This document shows positions 54,264 to 63,859 of a stretch of DNA of 64,000 nucleotides, in pieces. The stretch is from Achatina immaculata (taxonomy: Eukaryota; Mollusca; Gastropoda; Stylommatophora; Achatinidae). Both the position numbers and the translations under genes were made by a program. Each line of letters opens with the position of its first letter. Positions within the stretch are counted from its first letter, which is position 1. The notes beneath the pieces are model-generated. The model made no database searches. It was not told the DNA's origin and saw nothing but the letters and a program-made list of their open reading frames with translations. Where the stretch lies: the NCBI GenBank assembly GCA_009760885.1, contig CM019716.1, positions 9,432,438 to 9,496,437 of the forward strand, read 5' to 3'.

Positions 54264-55799
54264 TCTTCTTCTTCGTTCGCTTCTCCCACCAAAACCGCAC
54301 TGTGATCCTACTGAATTTACGCCTGTGGTCCTCGTTAGGTCCCGTGGTCTCCTGTGTGGTCCCCGAAAGGACCACACGAGATCCACTAGAGGACCACAGG
54401 GGGTTCATAGTATCGCAGGGCTTGAGCCTGTATTCTTGGTGGGTCTCTGAAGCGGGATTGCGTGACACCATGGTTTTCGTTGCACCAGTTTAGTCTAGAG
54501 TTGGACTTTCTCACCGGAAGACCTCGACGTGTTTAGGATATCAGTGCATCCCCGCTGGGTGAGAGGTGGTAGCCCACCCAGGTCAGAGTTGGACTTTCTC
54601 ACCGGAAAACCTCGACGTGTTTTGAGATACCCATGTATCACCGCCGGGTGAGAGGTGGTTGCCCATCCAGTCCAAAGTTGGACTTTCTCACCGGAAAACC
54701 TCAGCGTGAGTAGGATACGTAAAGATCCCCGCCGGGTGAGAGGTGGTTGCCTATCTAGACTGCCCTGGTCCAGTGTCTCCGACTTCAGCATATTGTGGTC
54801 GTGGCCACTACCCTTCCTAGTTGTGACCAGGATGGAGCTTTTGTCCAGGAGGACGAATCCTCGCCACTAGTGACTTCCACCCCTGGGTTGAGCCGGTTTA
54901 GGCATATTATCCCAGTATGGGCATGTTTGGGACGTGACCGACCTCTAGAGCAGAGGTACTGTGACATGCATAGCCTTCAAGATTCACCCCTGGTATGAGC
55001 CGGTTTAGGCAAAATTCACCAGTATGGGTGTATATCAGGCGTGACCGACCTCTAGAGCGGAGGTGGCATGACATATCTAGCCATCAAGTTCCATCCCAGG
55101 TGTGTGCCGGTTTAGGCATATTTCACCAGTGTATGTGTATTTCGGACGTGGCCGGCCTATAGAGCAGAGGCGCCGTGGTATGTATAGCTCTCGCAGCGAT
55201 ACTACTGGACATACCGATTAAACTTCACTTTATCCTTTCCACCACCTTTCCCATCGGCAAGGCACAGCAACCTTTATTTCTTTTCCGCATTTTCTTCCTT
55301 GACCAGGAGGAGCTTCACTCCACGCGCGGCATTCGAAGAGTCTCGCCAGCAGTGTCTTAACCTCGGGGACAAGCCGGTTCATGCATTTCACCCGATATGA
55401 CTGCACTCAGGACGTGGCCGACCTCCAGACCAGAGGTGCCGTGATTTGACTGTTTGCTTCGCTTTATCCTTTCTACCACTTTTCCGCAGTGATGCTGCGC
55501 GGCAACCCCATTTGCACCTTTCTTCATTGGCCGGGAGGAGCACCGCTCCACGCACGGCAGTTGAAGAATCTCGCCAACAGCGGCAGATGAGCTACCAAAC
55601 GTGCCACTCATCTACCCTAAGTGTCTGGTTTTCAGGCACCAGATATTCGCCCTCACCCCTTCTCCTGTCAGTTTAAACAGTTCTGCCACGGGAAGGCCAG
55701 AAGCTGGACTTGACTGCCAGAGGCTGTTTGAGACGCACGCCGTTGGAGTGGAAATCGAATTCTCCACCCCACCTCCGGCAATAACAGTCCTTAGAACCA
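54264..55799. mobile_element. 1.54-kb unclassified insertion with nested tandem duplications
   Basis: It sits inside the 34-bp array, flanked by ctacaggttgct (54252-54263) and ctacaagttgct (55800-55811), a probable 12-bp target duplication. It is GC-richer than its surroundings. Inside are three 88-bp repeats starting agttggactttctcaccgg (54499-54765), three copies of a 106-bp repeat with gagccggtttaggca and gtgaccgacctctagag (54880-55170), and a larger duplication of about 250 bp (55095-55370 and 55375-55590). A perfect 8-bp hairpin tgtggtcc/ggaccaca lies near 54353. The left end is a (CTT)n run; on the minus strand it would be a (GAA)n 3' tail. There are no ORFs of note and no terminal inverted repeats that I can see, which fits a non-autonomous retroposon in minus orientation. 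Confidence 0.6.
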
Positions 55800-56060
55800 C
55801 TACAAGTTGCTGAAATAGTGTGCGTGTTTCTGACTACAAGTTGCTGAAATAGTGTGCGTGTTTCTGACTACAGGTTGTTGAAATAGTATGCCTGTTTATG
55901 ACTACAGGTTGATGAAACAGTGTGCGTGTTTCTGACTACAGGTTGATGAAGTAGTGTGCGTGTTTCTGGCTACATGTTGATGAAGTAGTGTGCGTGTTTC
56001 TGGCTACAGTTTGCTGAAGTAGTGTGCGTGTTTCTGGCTACATGTTGATGAAGTAGTGTA
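55800..56060. repeat. 34-bp minisatellite, right half
   Basis: Continuation of the array at 54070, about seven more units, after the insertion. Confidence 0.94.
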
Positions 56061-56485
56061 TGTTTGTATCCTGAGCTGTGTGGACTTGAAGTCATTGTAC
56101 TGTCGAAAGATGTAAAACTGTATTAGATTCTGCGGAATATATCTTGTCGACTATTTTGTGCTTATTTGGAATGGCTGTTGGCCAATGGCAGATTCATCAT
56201 CCAGCTTTTATATGATGAAGTTGGGCTGACCAAGATTTGTTGTTGATACTCGTCCTAACTATTCGTACTTGTCATCGCCACCATTATCATCAAGTTCCAT
56301 TCAATAAACATATTGTGTTGTCAAGATTTGCTTAATTGTATAGTGGTGTATCAACAAGGGTAAAAAAGACCCTAGTATAATCTGAATCATTGCTTAACTA
56401 CCTCCGAGATCTATATACACAGAGATATAGTACTATTACATTTTATTTGTGACAACGACTAAAGTCATTGTTTTGATTTTTTCAG
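56061..56485. other. Unique intronic sequence before an exon
   Basis: Ends in ttgttttgattttttcag, a strong acceptor. No other feature recognised. Confidence 0.6.
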
Positions 56486-56645
56486 GATCTTCAGAGAAAC
56501 ATGGGAGTGCCTGATCAGACTTTTCAAGTCACATCTGGATATCTGCAAGAACTGGCAGATCCCTATGTTATTGTCTCTACAGCATGATGTTATGCCGTCG
56601 CTGTATGGGTTGAAACTTACTCATGAACTAGTAGACATGTTAGAT
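56486..56645 (+). CDS. Host gene exon (helical segment)
   Basis: Acceptor gattttttcag, donor TTAGAT|gtaagt. The first base completes Arg with the preceding exon (AG+G), then the frame reads IFRETWECLIRLFKSHLDIC, KNWQIPMLLSLQHDVMPSLY and GLKLTHELVDMLD, ending in phase 0. Length 160 bp. The other two frames are closed. The pattern of hydrophobic residues suggests three packed amphipathic helices. I do not recognise the family. The intron's first repeats copy this exon's last 12 bases and donor. Confidence 0.87.
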
Positions 56646-56729
56646 GTAAGTAGCTGACCTCATTTGCTTAAACATGTAATGAATGTAAGCATTTTACCTC
56701 ATTTACTGATTTTTACACTTAGGTGAAAC
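56634..56729 (+). repeat. First units of the exon-derived 39-bp array
   Basis: Exon end and donor (acatgttagatgtaagtagc + tgacctcatttgctta) is followed at once by a diverged second unit (aacatgtaatgaatgtaagc + attttacctcatttactg). The array then breaks off and resumes at about 57960. Confidence 0.75.
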
Positions 56730-57955
56730 AGATTTTCGTATTTGTATTACTGAGCACTAAACACGCCTTTTGCTCACACACTGTTCTGTACTGTGTCTAT
56801 TACGTGTTAACATGAGCATTGGCCCAGTGACACAACAGACGTTACACTGGTACACGCCGTGTAACAAGACAACCCAGATAACAATAACATACAACTACTC
56901 AGCAGTACACCACATGACCAGTTACATGTAATCGACTAACTCAACACCACAGTTGACACTTAGCAAGAATTCAATAATCACAGGATTCAACAGTCACCAA
57001 ACAATCAGCAAATGTTTAATGATGAATCCCATTTGTTCGATGTGTGTTGCATAGATGTGGAGTGTAAATTGATAAGAACAATTACAGTGATCATAAAAAA
57101 ATGTCCGGGTGAATAACGTCGCCATGGGACTAACTCAGACATACGACACTGACAAAACATGCCAACTTCAAACTACAACATACCTTTCAACCTGAAATTA
57201 CAACCTTGTCCAAAACGGGGAAAAATCAAACACACACTCTACATGACAACTACAACATCTGTCCTAAAAAGAACACTCCATCTAATTACAACATTTGTCC
57301 TGAAAACGACAATCCGTCTAACTACAACCTTGTCTTAAAAAGGACCTTCCATCTAACACAACAACGACAACTGTTGCCCTAAAAAGGACAAATAAACACA
57401 GATACTACATACTAGAACACGTCTGTCCTAAAAGAGGATAATCGCACCAAACTTATATAATGGATTAGAGAATCCCTAACATCCCTTTCTAGAAAATAAA
57501 ACTCACACGCGATCTGTCTCTACAACATTCAGCCCAAAAACTAACCCATTCATACATCCCGCCCCTCAGAACCACGTGACTGAATTCTCCCTCGGAACAT
57601 GGAGATACTTACTCCGTGCTCGCATAAACAGGTGAGTTGTCGTCTATTACTGTTTGGCCACAACAACAGGGTTTCTCACAAAAAATCTGTAACAGAATTA
57701 ACAATGTTACGTAGGAAACAACGAGACTTTCGCATTGTAAAGCAACAAAGCACAGTGTCGTATGGTTCTAGCTGGGAACTGGCACAGTTTATGAGAGAAA
57801 GAAAAATGACAAAGAATTACCTGGGACCTGAAGCATCAATGCCTGTCTGGTCGAAACCAGTACACCCAGAAAGGAAAATCAGTGGTGGCACAGAAATTCC
57901 GTCGCTAAGAGTCAAAATTGGGCGGGTACCAAACTATTGAGACACAAACATACGC
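56730..57955. mobile_element. 1.23-kb unclassified insertion splitting the exon-derived array
   Basis: Unrelated sequence lies between two halves of the same array. It contains diverged repeats of caactacaacatctgtccta with aaaaaggac (57170-57440) and one plus-strand open frame (57599-57940, 113 codons, basic, unrecognised). On the minus strand a purine-rich gaggggcggga is followed by tgta (57570), reminiscent of a polypurine tract and LTR start, but no LTR partner is visible. Classification is open. Confidence 0.4.
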
Positions 57956-57959
57956 GCAC

Positions 57960-58750
57960 GTAGGAAGGTGACCTCATTTACTAGAAGGTATGTTGGATGT
58001 AGACATTTGATCTCATTTACTACAAGGTATGCTAAATGTAGGTATTTGATCTTATTTACTACAAGGTATGTTAAATGTAGGCATTTGATATTATTTACTA
58101 GAAAGTGCGTTAGATGTAGGAATTTGATCTCATTTACTAGAAGGTATGTTAGACTTCGGCTTCTCATTTACTAGAAGGTTTTTTAGACTTGGCTTCTCAT
58201 TTACTAGAAGGTTTTTTAGACTTGGCTTCTCATTTACTAGAAGGTTTTTTAGACTTGGCTTTTCATTTACTAGAAGGTTTTTTAGACTTGGCTTCTCATT
58301 TACTAGAAGGTTTTTTAGACTTGGCTTCTCATTTACTAGAAGGTTTGTTAGACTTTGGCTTCTCATTTAATAGAAGGTATGTTAGACTTTGGCTTCTCAT
58401 TTAATAGAAGGTTTTTTAGACTTGGCTTCTCATTTAATAGAAGGTTTGTTAGACTTTGGCTTCTCATTTACTAGAAGGTATGTTAGACTTTGGCTTCTCA
58501 TTTACTAGAAGGTGTGTTAGAAGTAGGCTTATTATTTACTAGAAGGTGCACTAGGCGTAGGTTTATTACTTACTAGAAGGTTTGTTAGAAGTATGCTTAT
58601 TATTTACTAGAAGGTGCGTTAGACTTAGGCTTTTCATTTACTAGAAGGTGCGTTAGACGCAGGCTTCTCATTTACTAGAAGGTGCGTTAGACGTAGGCTT
58701 CTCATTTACTAGAATGTGCGTTAGACGTAGGCTTCTCGTTTACTAGAAGA
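57960..58750 (+). repeat. 39-bp array derived from an exon end, left part
   Basis: Units such as aaggtatgttagatgtaggc + atttgatctcatttactag match the end of the 56486 exon plus its donor. Further right they shorten to 29-32 bp (ggcttctcatttactagaag + gttttttagact). Each unit has CTAGAAG|GT, an AG|GT pair. Confidence 0.93.
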
Positions 58751-58751
58751 A

Positions 58752-59516
58752 ATGGCACTCTTTAGACTCAGCTTCATCATCAGAGCTGCTTATAACCTTC
58801 TGCCTACAGGCACCAACCTATACAAATGGGGTGTATCAGAAGACACAAAGTGCCCTCTCTGCAACGAAAGGCAAACATTGGAACATGTACTGTCAGCATG
58901 CAGAGTATCATTAGGTCAAGGACGCTACACCTCGCGGCACAACAGAGTGCTGCAGGAACTAGTAGCCATTGTAGACCGGGCAAAAGATAAAGCAAATAAC
59001 AGCAAAAGAGTTGAGGTCCTACCTAAATACTTTATAGGCGCTGGTACAACATCGAATATTGAAATCAGGGACATTCCCTTACCATCACTGCTAGATGGTG
59101 GAAATGACTGGGATGTGATAGCGGATCTACCAGGAAGAAGAGAATATCCAACTGCCATCAAGAACACAGGAATGCGTCCAGACATTGTAGTGTACTCCAC
59201 AGCAAAACATGAACTAATAATGATTGAGCTTACGGTCCCATACGAAACAAGAACAGAGGAGCAGCATTTATTCAAATGTGAGAAGTACAATGATCTGGTC
59301 AAGCAACTGAGGCAGGGGGCAGGAATCAGGGCAAAAGTGATAGCTGTAGAAGTGGGAGCAAGAGGATTCGTAGCAACATCAGCATATGATCTATGTAAGC
59401 AACTGGGCATAAAGGGACAAGCAAGAGCAAGGGCATTGAAAAGATTTTCAGAAACAGCAGGAAAGGCCTCATGCTGGCTGTGGAGTATGAGAAGCAAGCA
59501 CTGGGAACATAAATAA
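58752..59516 (+). CDS. RLE-LINE C-terminal protein fragment, intact 254 codons
   Basis: Starts MALFRLSFIIRAAYNLLPTG. A zinc knuckle KCPLC...LEHVLSAC has Cys34, Cys37, His45 and Cys50. A restriction-like endonuclease core follows: RPDIVVYS (Arg142-Pro143-Asp144), 14 residues, then Glu159 in MIELTVPYE. Further on come AVEVGARGFVATSAYDL and a Trp-rich end CWLWSMRSKHWEHK. This is the target-cleaving end of RLE-type LINEs (R2/R4/NeSL-like groups); the polymerase lies upstream in complete elements and is lost here by 5' truncation. It is uninterrupted and so young, but has no promoter of its own and is unlikely to be expressed as a working nuclease. The decayed sister copy is at 10407. Confidence 0.87.
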   Translation: MALFRLSFIIRAAYNLLPTGTNLYKWGVSEDTKCPLCNERQTLEHVLSACRVSLGQGRYTSRHNRVLQELVAIVDRAKDKANNSKRVEVLPKYFIGAGTTSNIEIRDIPLPSLLDGGNDWDVIADLPGRREYPTAIKNTGMRPDIVVYSTAKHELIMIELTVPYETRTEEQHLFKCEKYNDLVKQLRQGAGIRAKVIAVEVGARGFVATSAYDLCKQLGIKGQARARALKRFSETAGKASCWLWSMRSKHWEHK

Positions 59517-59535
59517 TTTCGTTTGTCACAACCAA

Positions 59536-59613
59536 TAGTCCTCCGTGGTTGGATCGCGAAAGACGCATTTTAAAGTGCAGTGCCAACTGAAAGATCACGG
59601 GTTCAATCCCGGG
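59536..59613 (+). other. tRNA-like segment in the LINE 3' UTR (copy 2)
   Basis: Order as in copy 1: gtggttggatcgcg (A-box position), hairpin GCATTT/AAGTGC, then GGTTCAATCCC (B-box position, one change from the consensus). The spacing from the A-like to the B-like box is about 45 bp. The segment is a relic of tRNA structure and cannot fold a full acceptor stem. Confidence 0.6.
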
Positions 59614-59784
59614 ACAAAAAAGCAACTCACAAGACCTCTGGGGTGTCAGGACTAAGAGCCCCCCCCCCCCAAGTGTCAGGAGTTTAATAGGGCCGAAACA
59701 CTTGTCTGAGGGGTGGGGTACTTCCTCTGATGATCTGAAGGAGTTGTGTTGTTCAGCTCTCTTCAGTAGAGAGTTTCCTGCATA

Positions 59785-60125
59785 CTAGAAGATGTGCTAG
59801 ACGTAGGCTTCTCATTTAATAGAAGGTGTGTTAGACGTAGGCTTCTCATTTAATAGAAGGTGTGTTAGACGTAGGCTTCTCATTTAATAGAAGGTGCGTT
59901 AGACGTAGGCTTCTCATTTAATAGAAGGTGCATTAGACGTAGGCTTCTCATTTAATAGAAGGTGCGTTAGACGTAGGCTTCTCATTTAATAGAAGGTGCG
60001 TTAGACGTAGGCTTCTCATTTAATAGAAGGTGCGTTAGACGTAGGCTTCTCATTTAATAGAAGGTGTGTTAGACGTAGGCTTCTCATTTAATAGAAGGTG
60101 TGTTGGATGTACGTATTTGACTTTA
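59785..60125 (+). repeat. Exon-derived array, right part (11 copies)
   Basis: Continues the 58750 array after the LINE: unit ggcttctcatttaatagaag + gtgcgttagacgta, very uniform. It then decays (60120-60170) into tttgttagaggtaagtagct, again close to the exon donor. Confidence 0.94.
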
Positions 60126-60199
60126 TGTACTAGAATTTGTTAGAGGTAAGTAGCTTATCTTAATACTCGAATACACGTTATAGAGAAGACATGTGAACA

Positions 60200-60370
60200 C
60201 TACAAGTTGTATTTTATGTTGAAAGTTTACTAGAAAATGTTCCTGTATGTTGAAAGTTTACCAGAAAATGTTCCTGTATGTTGAAAGTTTACTAGAAAAT
60301 GTTCTTCTATGTTGAAAGTTTACTAGAAAATGTTATATGTTGATAGTTTACTAAAAATGTTCTATGTTGG
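60200..60370. repeat. 30-31 bp repeat, 6 copies
   Basis: Unit gttgaaagtttactagaaaa + tgttcctgtat. Confidence 0.9.
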
Positions 60371-60469
60371 TAGTTGATGTTCTCTAAGATGTAATTAGCT
60401 GACCTATCTTAACAACATATAAACATTTGAATGTCTGATACTTGAAAATCTTATATGACCACTCATACT

Positions 60470-60730
60470 AAAGAAATGTTACACAATAACACATACTAAA
60501 GACATGTTTCACAATCACACAAAGACTTATCACACAGTCACACATACATGTCACACAATCACACATACTAAAGACATGTCACACATACTAAAGACATGTA
60601 ATACAATCACACATACTAAAGAAATGTCATGCAATCACACATACTAAAGACATGCTATGCAATCACATACTAAAGACAAGTCACACAATCATACATAATA
60701 AAGACATATCACACAATCATACTTGGTGGA
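60470..60730. repeat. About 28-bp repeat, 9 irregular copies
   Basis: Unit cacaatcacacatactaaag + acatgtca, with truncated copies. Confidence 0.88.
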
Positions 60731-60869
60731 TCTTCGCTGACATATTTACTCTAAGTTAAAAAATAAAATCAACTCCTTTGTCACACTGTAGATATAATTC
60801 ATGTTACTGTTGCACCAGCTCCACTATGATATATACTATGACATGGTACTATGACATGGTACTTTGATT

Positions 60870-61400
60870 ATACACTTAATTACATCAGATCATGTAAGAG
60901 ACAAACTATGACATCAGATCATGTAAGAGACAAACTATGACAATAGATCATGTGAGAGACAAACTATGACATCAGAACATTTGAGAGACAAACTATGACA
61001 TCAGATCATATGAGAGACAAACTATAATATCAGAGCATGTGAGAGACAGGTTATGATACCAGAACATATGAGAGACAAACTGTGACATCAGAACATGTGA
61101 AAGACAAACTACGACATCAGAGCATGTGAGAGACAAACTATAACATCAGAACATGTGAGAGACAAACTTTAACATCAGAACATGTGAGAGACAAACTATG
61201 CCATCAGAACAGTAAGAGACAAACTGTAATACCAGAGCATGTGAGAGACAGGTTACGATACCAGAACATGTGACAGATAAACTATGACATCAGATCATGT
61301 GAGAGACAAACTATAACATAGAACATGTGAGAGGCAGGTTATGACACCAGAACATGTGAGAGACAAACTATGACACCATAACATGTGAGATACAAACTAT
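60870..61400. repeat. 29-bp minisatellite, about 18 copies
   Basis: Unit gacaaactatgacatcagaa + catgtgaga, moderately diverged. Confidence 0.93.
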
Positions 61401-61687
61401 GATATCAGTATAATTAAAGGACTTTCAATTTCTTGTGTACACATTTATCATAGATGCTATTTTTAAAATTTATATGAGATTCTGTTTTGCATAAATTAAT
61501 GATAAGTCCTTCATTTCACATAAATTTGTTTTGTGTAATTGATGTCACACTATATATGATCCTTGTTTGTCTTGTCATTATCTCCTGCCAATACTCTCAA
61601 TATCTTCAGTTAGATCTCTATTTATTTGTTTTGTTTAGTGTCCATCTCAAACATTATCTTACAGGTTATTACTTAATCTATATTTAG
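61401..61687. other. AT-rich intron end before an exon
   Basis: Ends cttaatctatatttag, a usable acceptor. No other feature. Confidence 0.6.
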
Positions 61688-61852
61688 CTGCAGAAACCCT
61701 TCCCGCCAACAAAGACAGCCACCCCAAGTACAAAGGACTGCGACAAAGAAAATCAGAACAAGTTCTATCTTCTACTCAGGGTGCTGTCTCAAAAGCCAGA
61801 TCCAGTTCAGGGAGACCTTGTTCTTCACGTTAGCCTTGATACTGCCCCTGAG
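61688..61852 (+). CDS. Host gene exon
   Basis: Acceptor tatatttag, donor CCTGAG|gtaatt. In phase 0 with the previous exon it reads LQKPFPPTKTATPSTKDCDK, ENQNKFYLLLRVLSQKPDPV and QGDLVLHVSLDTAPE, ending in phase 0. Length 165 bp. A Pro/Thr/Ser-rich linker leads into a hydrophobic helix (FYLLLRVL). Function is unknown. Confidence 0.83.
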
Positions 61853-62214
61853 GTAATTACAAATTAAGAACTCACTGAATTGGTAAAGCAAAAGTAAGCC
61901 TCGGAGAAATCTCTTGATGGTTTCTGACAGTGTTAGCTCTCTACTTCATGTGCATCATCCTGCATGGAATATACTTTATCTCAGACCAGGAAAAAGTATA
62001 GACCAGTGTGGTGATTTTATAATCCATGAGAAAAAAATTCAACATTAAAATGCAGAAATTGGATGTATTCTTCTCATATGTAAAAGCTTTAGTGCTAGGT
62101 TTTGACTTGAAGTTCTCATGAACTAATCTTTGTAGGTGTTGGTTTTCTCACTGATAAACAATATTAATGGTCACAATTTACTAGCAGCATTTTTAAAACA
62201 TGTCTTCAGTGAAC
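61853..62214. other. Intron, unique part
   Basis: AT-rich, no further exon seen. Confidence 0.5.
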
Positions 62215-62395
62215 AAGTTTATCTTCTTTTATTTATTTTGTGTAAAACTCTGATTTGTCTTTTTTAATTTTCTTTGTGTAAACTCTGATTTGTCTTCTTT
62301 TATTTTGTTTGCGTAAAACTTTGATTTGTCTTCATTTATTTTGTTTGTGTAAAACTCTGATTTGTCTTCTTTTCTTTTGTTTGTGTAGAACTCTG
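62215..62395. repeat. 36-bp repeat, 5 copies in the last intron
   Basis: Unit ttttattttgtttgtgtaaa + actctgatttgtcttc. It lies just upstream of the last acceptor and supplies pyrimidine-rich sequence. Confidence 0.92.
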
Positions 62396-62424
62396 ATGAC
62401 TAATAATGTCTTTCTGCTGTACAG

Positions 62425-62547
62425 GAAGTCAAGAACAGCTTCAGGAACCCTGGGATTGAGAATAAGAGCAGAAATCAGAACAGAAAACCAAAGATCAAGA
62501 AAGAGAAATCTGGAAAGAAACAGACAGAAAACATAGGCAGCTGGTGA
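62425..62547 (+). CDS. Host gene terminal exon with stop codon
   Basis: Acceptor tctttctgctgtacag. In phase 0 it reads EVKNSFRNPGIENKSRNQNR then KPKIKKEKSGKKQTENIGSW and a TGA stop at 62545-62547. The Lys/Arg-rich stretch KPKIKKEKSGKK could be a nuclear localisation signal; that is inference from composition. The exon closes the chain that begins at or before 34150. The remaining sequence to the end is non-coding. Confidence 0.83.
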   Translation, partial: EVKNSFRNPGIENKSRNQNRKPKIKKEKSGKKQTENIGSW

Positions 62548-63160
62548 CCAGTTGATCACAGCAGTTACAGAAACTGCACAAAATCACACTAGAAAGGAGG
62601 CCAATCATTTCTGAACAAATGACAAAATTTCATTAGTATTATCTGAAATCTATTCTACTGTAAAATGACAGAAGTCAATTCATACTTGTCACACTAGACT
62701 TGACAATCAATTTCATTAAAAAAAAACTATGCTCTTATGCCAAGAATATTTCTATCCAACATCCAGTCAACTTGTACAGAATTGATCCAATCAATTTGTT
62801 TTGAAAATCAATTCTACAATCATCTTGTACAGAAAGTCTGTTCAATCAACTTTTTAAGAAGAACTATATCCAGTCAGGTTATCGAGAATAACTCTACTCA
62901 ATAATCTTATCAAGAATAATTCTACTCAATCATCTTATCAAGAATAATTCTACTCAGTCAACTTATCAAGAATAAATCTACTCAATCATCTTATCAAGAA
63001 TAACTCTACTCAATCATCTTATCAACAATAACTCTACTCAATAATCTTCTCAAGAATAACTCTGTTCAGTCAACTGGTATTGAATAAATCTATCTAATGT
63101 ACTTGTACAAAATATTTTTATTTCCCTCTAAAGAAGATAATAAAGATTAGAACTATATGA
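62548..63160 (+). other. 3' UTR with candidate poly(A) signals
   Basis: Follows the stop codon. AATAAA occurs at 62971-62976, 63083-63088 and 63139-63144; the last is followed by a T/G-rich ggttgttgtttgcc (63168), a plausible downstream element. The UTR includes the 28-bp repeat at 62880. Confidence 0.5.
62880..63100. repeat. 28-bp minisatellite, 8 copies
   Basis: Unit aagaataactctactcaatc + atcttatc, probably inside the transcribed 3' UTR. Confidence 0.93.
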
Positions 63161-63214
63161 AGAAATATGGTTGTTGTTTGCCAATATTTAACATTAAATG
63201 ATTTCAAACTGTGG

Positions 63215-63850
63215 CTTGCAAGACAAACAATGACATGCAAGTTAAACCATGACATGCAAAATAAACCATGACATGCAAGACAAACAGTGACAAGCAAGAC
63301 AAACCATGACATACAAGACAAACAGCAACATGCAAGACAAACCATGACATGCAAGATGGTGACCAGGAAGACAAACTATGACATGCAAGACAAACAGTAA
63401 CCAGCAAGACAAACCATGACATGCAAGACAAATAGTGACAAGCAAGACAAACAGTAACCAGCAAGACAAACCATGACATGCAAGACAAACAGTAACCAGC
63501 AAGACAAACCATGACATGCAAGACAAATAGTGACAAGCAAGACAAACAGTGACAAGCAAGACAAACCATGACATGTAAGACAGTGACCAGCAAGACAAAC
63601 AGTAACCAGCAAGACAAACCATGACATGCAAGACAAATAGTGACAAGCATGACAAACCATGACATGCAAGACAAACCATAACATACAAGACAAACCATGA
63701 CATATAGGACAAACCATGATCTGCAAGACAGACCATGACATAGAAGACAAACCCTGACATGCAAAACAAACCATGACATAGAAGACAAACCATGACATGC
63801 AAGACAAACCATGACTGGCAAGTCAAACCATGACATACAAGACAAACCAT
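63215..63850. repeat. 19-bp minisatellite, about 33 copies
   Basis: Unit gacaaaccatgacatgcaa with variants agtgacaagcaa and agtaaccagcaa arranged in a higher-order pattern. The minus-strand Cys/Leu/Met-rich frames are the repeat. Confidence 0.96.
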
Positions 63851-63859
63851 GACAGGCCA

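Larger units (their letters stand above)
58751..59780 (+). mobile_element. 5'-truncated RLE-type LINE insertion
   Basis: It lies inside the exon-derived array, with tactagaag on each side (left 58740-58748, right in catactagaag at 59782), so a target duplication is likely but hard to separate from the array itself. It begins at the codon for Met of MALFRLSF and runs to the end of the 3' UTR, which stops at gtagagagtttc as in the copy at 10123. No lesions are seen. Confidence 0.85.

Noticed and set aside
43834..56645. Identification of the host gene as ATRIP-like
   Set aside because: A faint resemblance of the segments SPCFNISSNSSCYNDAV and LQHDVMPSL to the C-terminal part of ATRIP came to mind, but it covers few positions and the flanking exons do not fit. 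It needs a profile search and is not used as a name.
59536..59613. Functional tRNA gene
   Set aside because: A- and B-box-like sites are present, but the acceptor and D stems do not pair and the segment is part of a LINE 3' UTR present in both copies.
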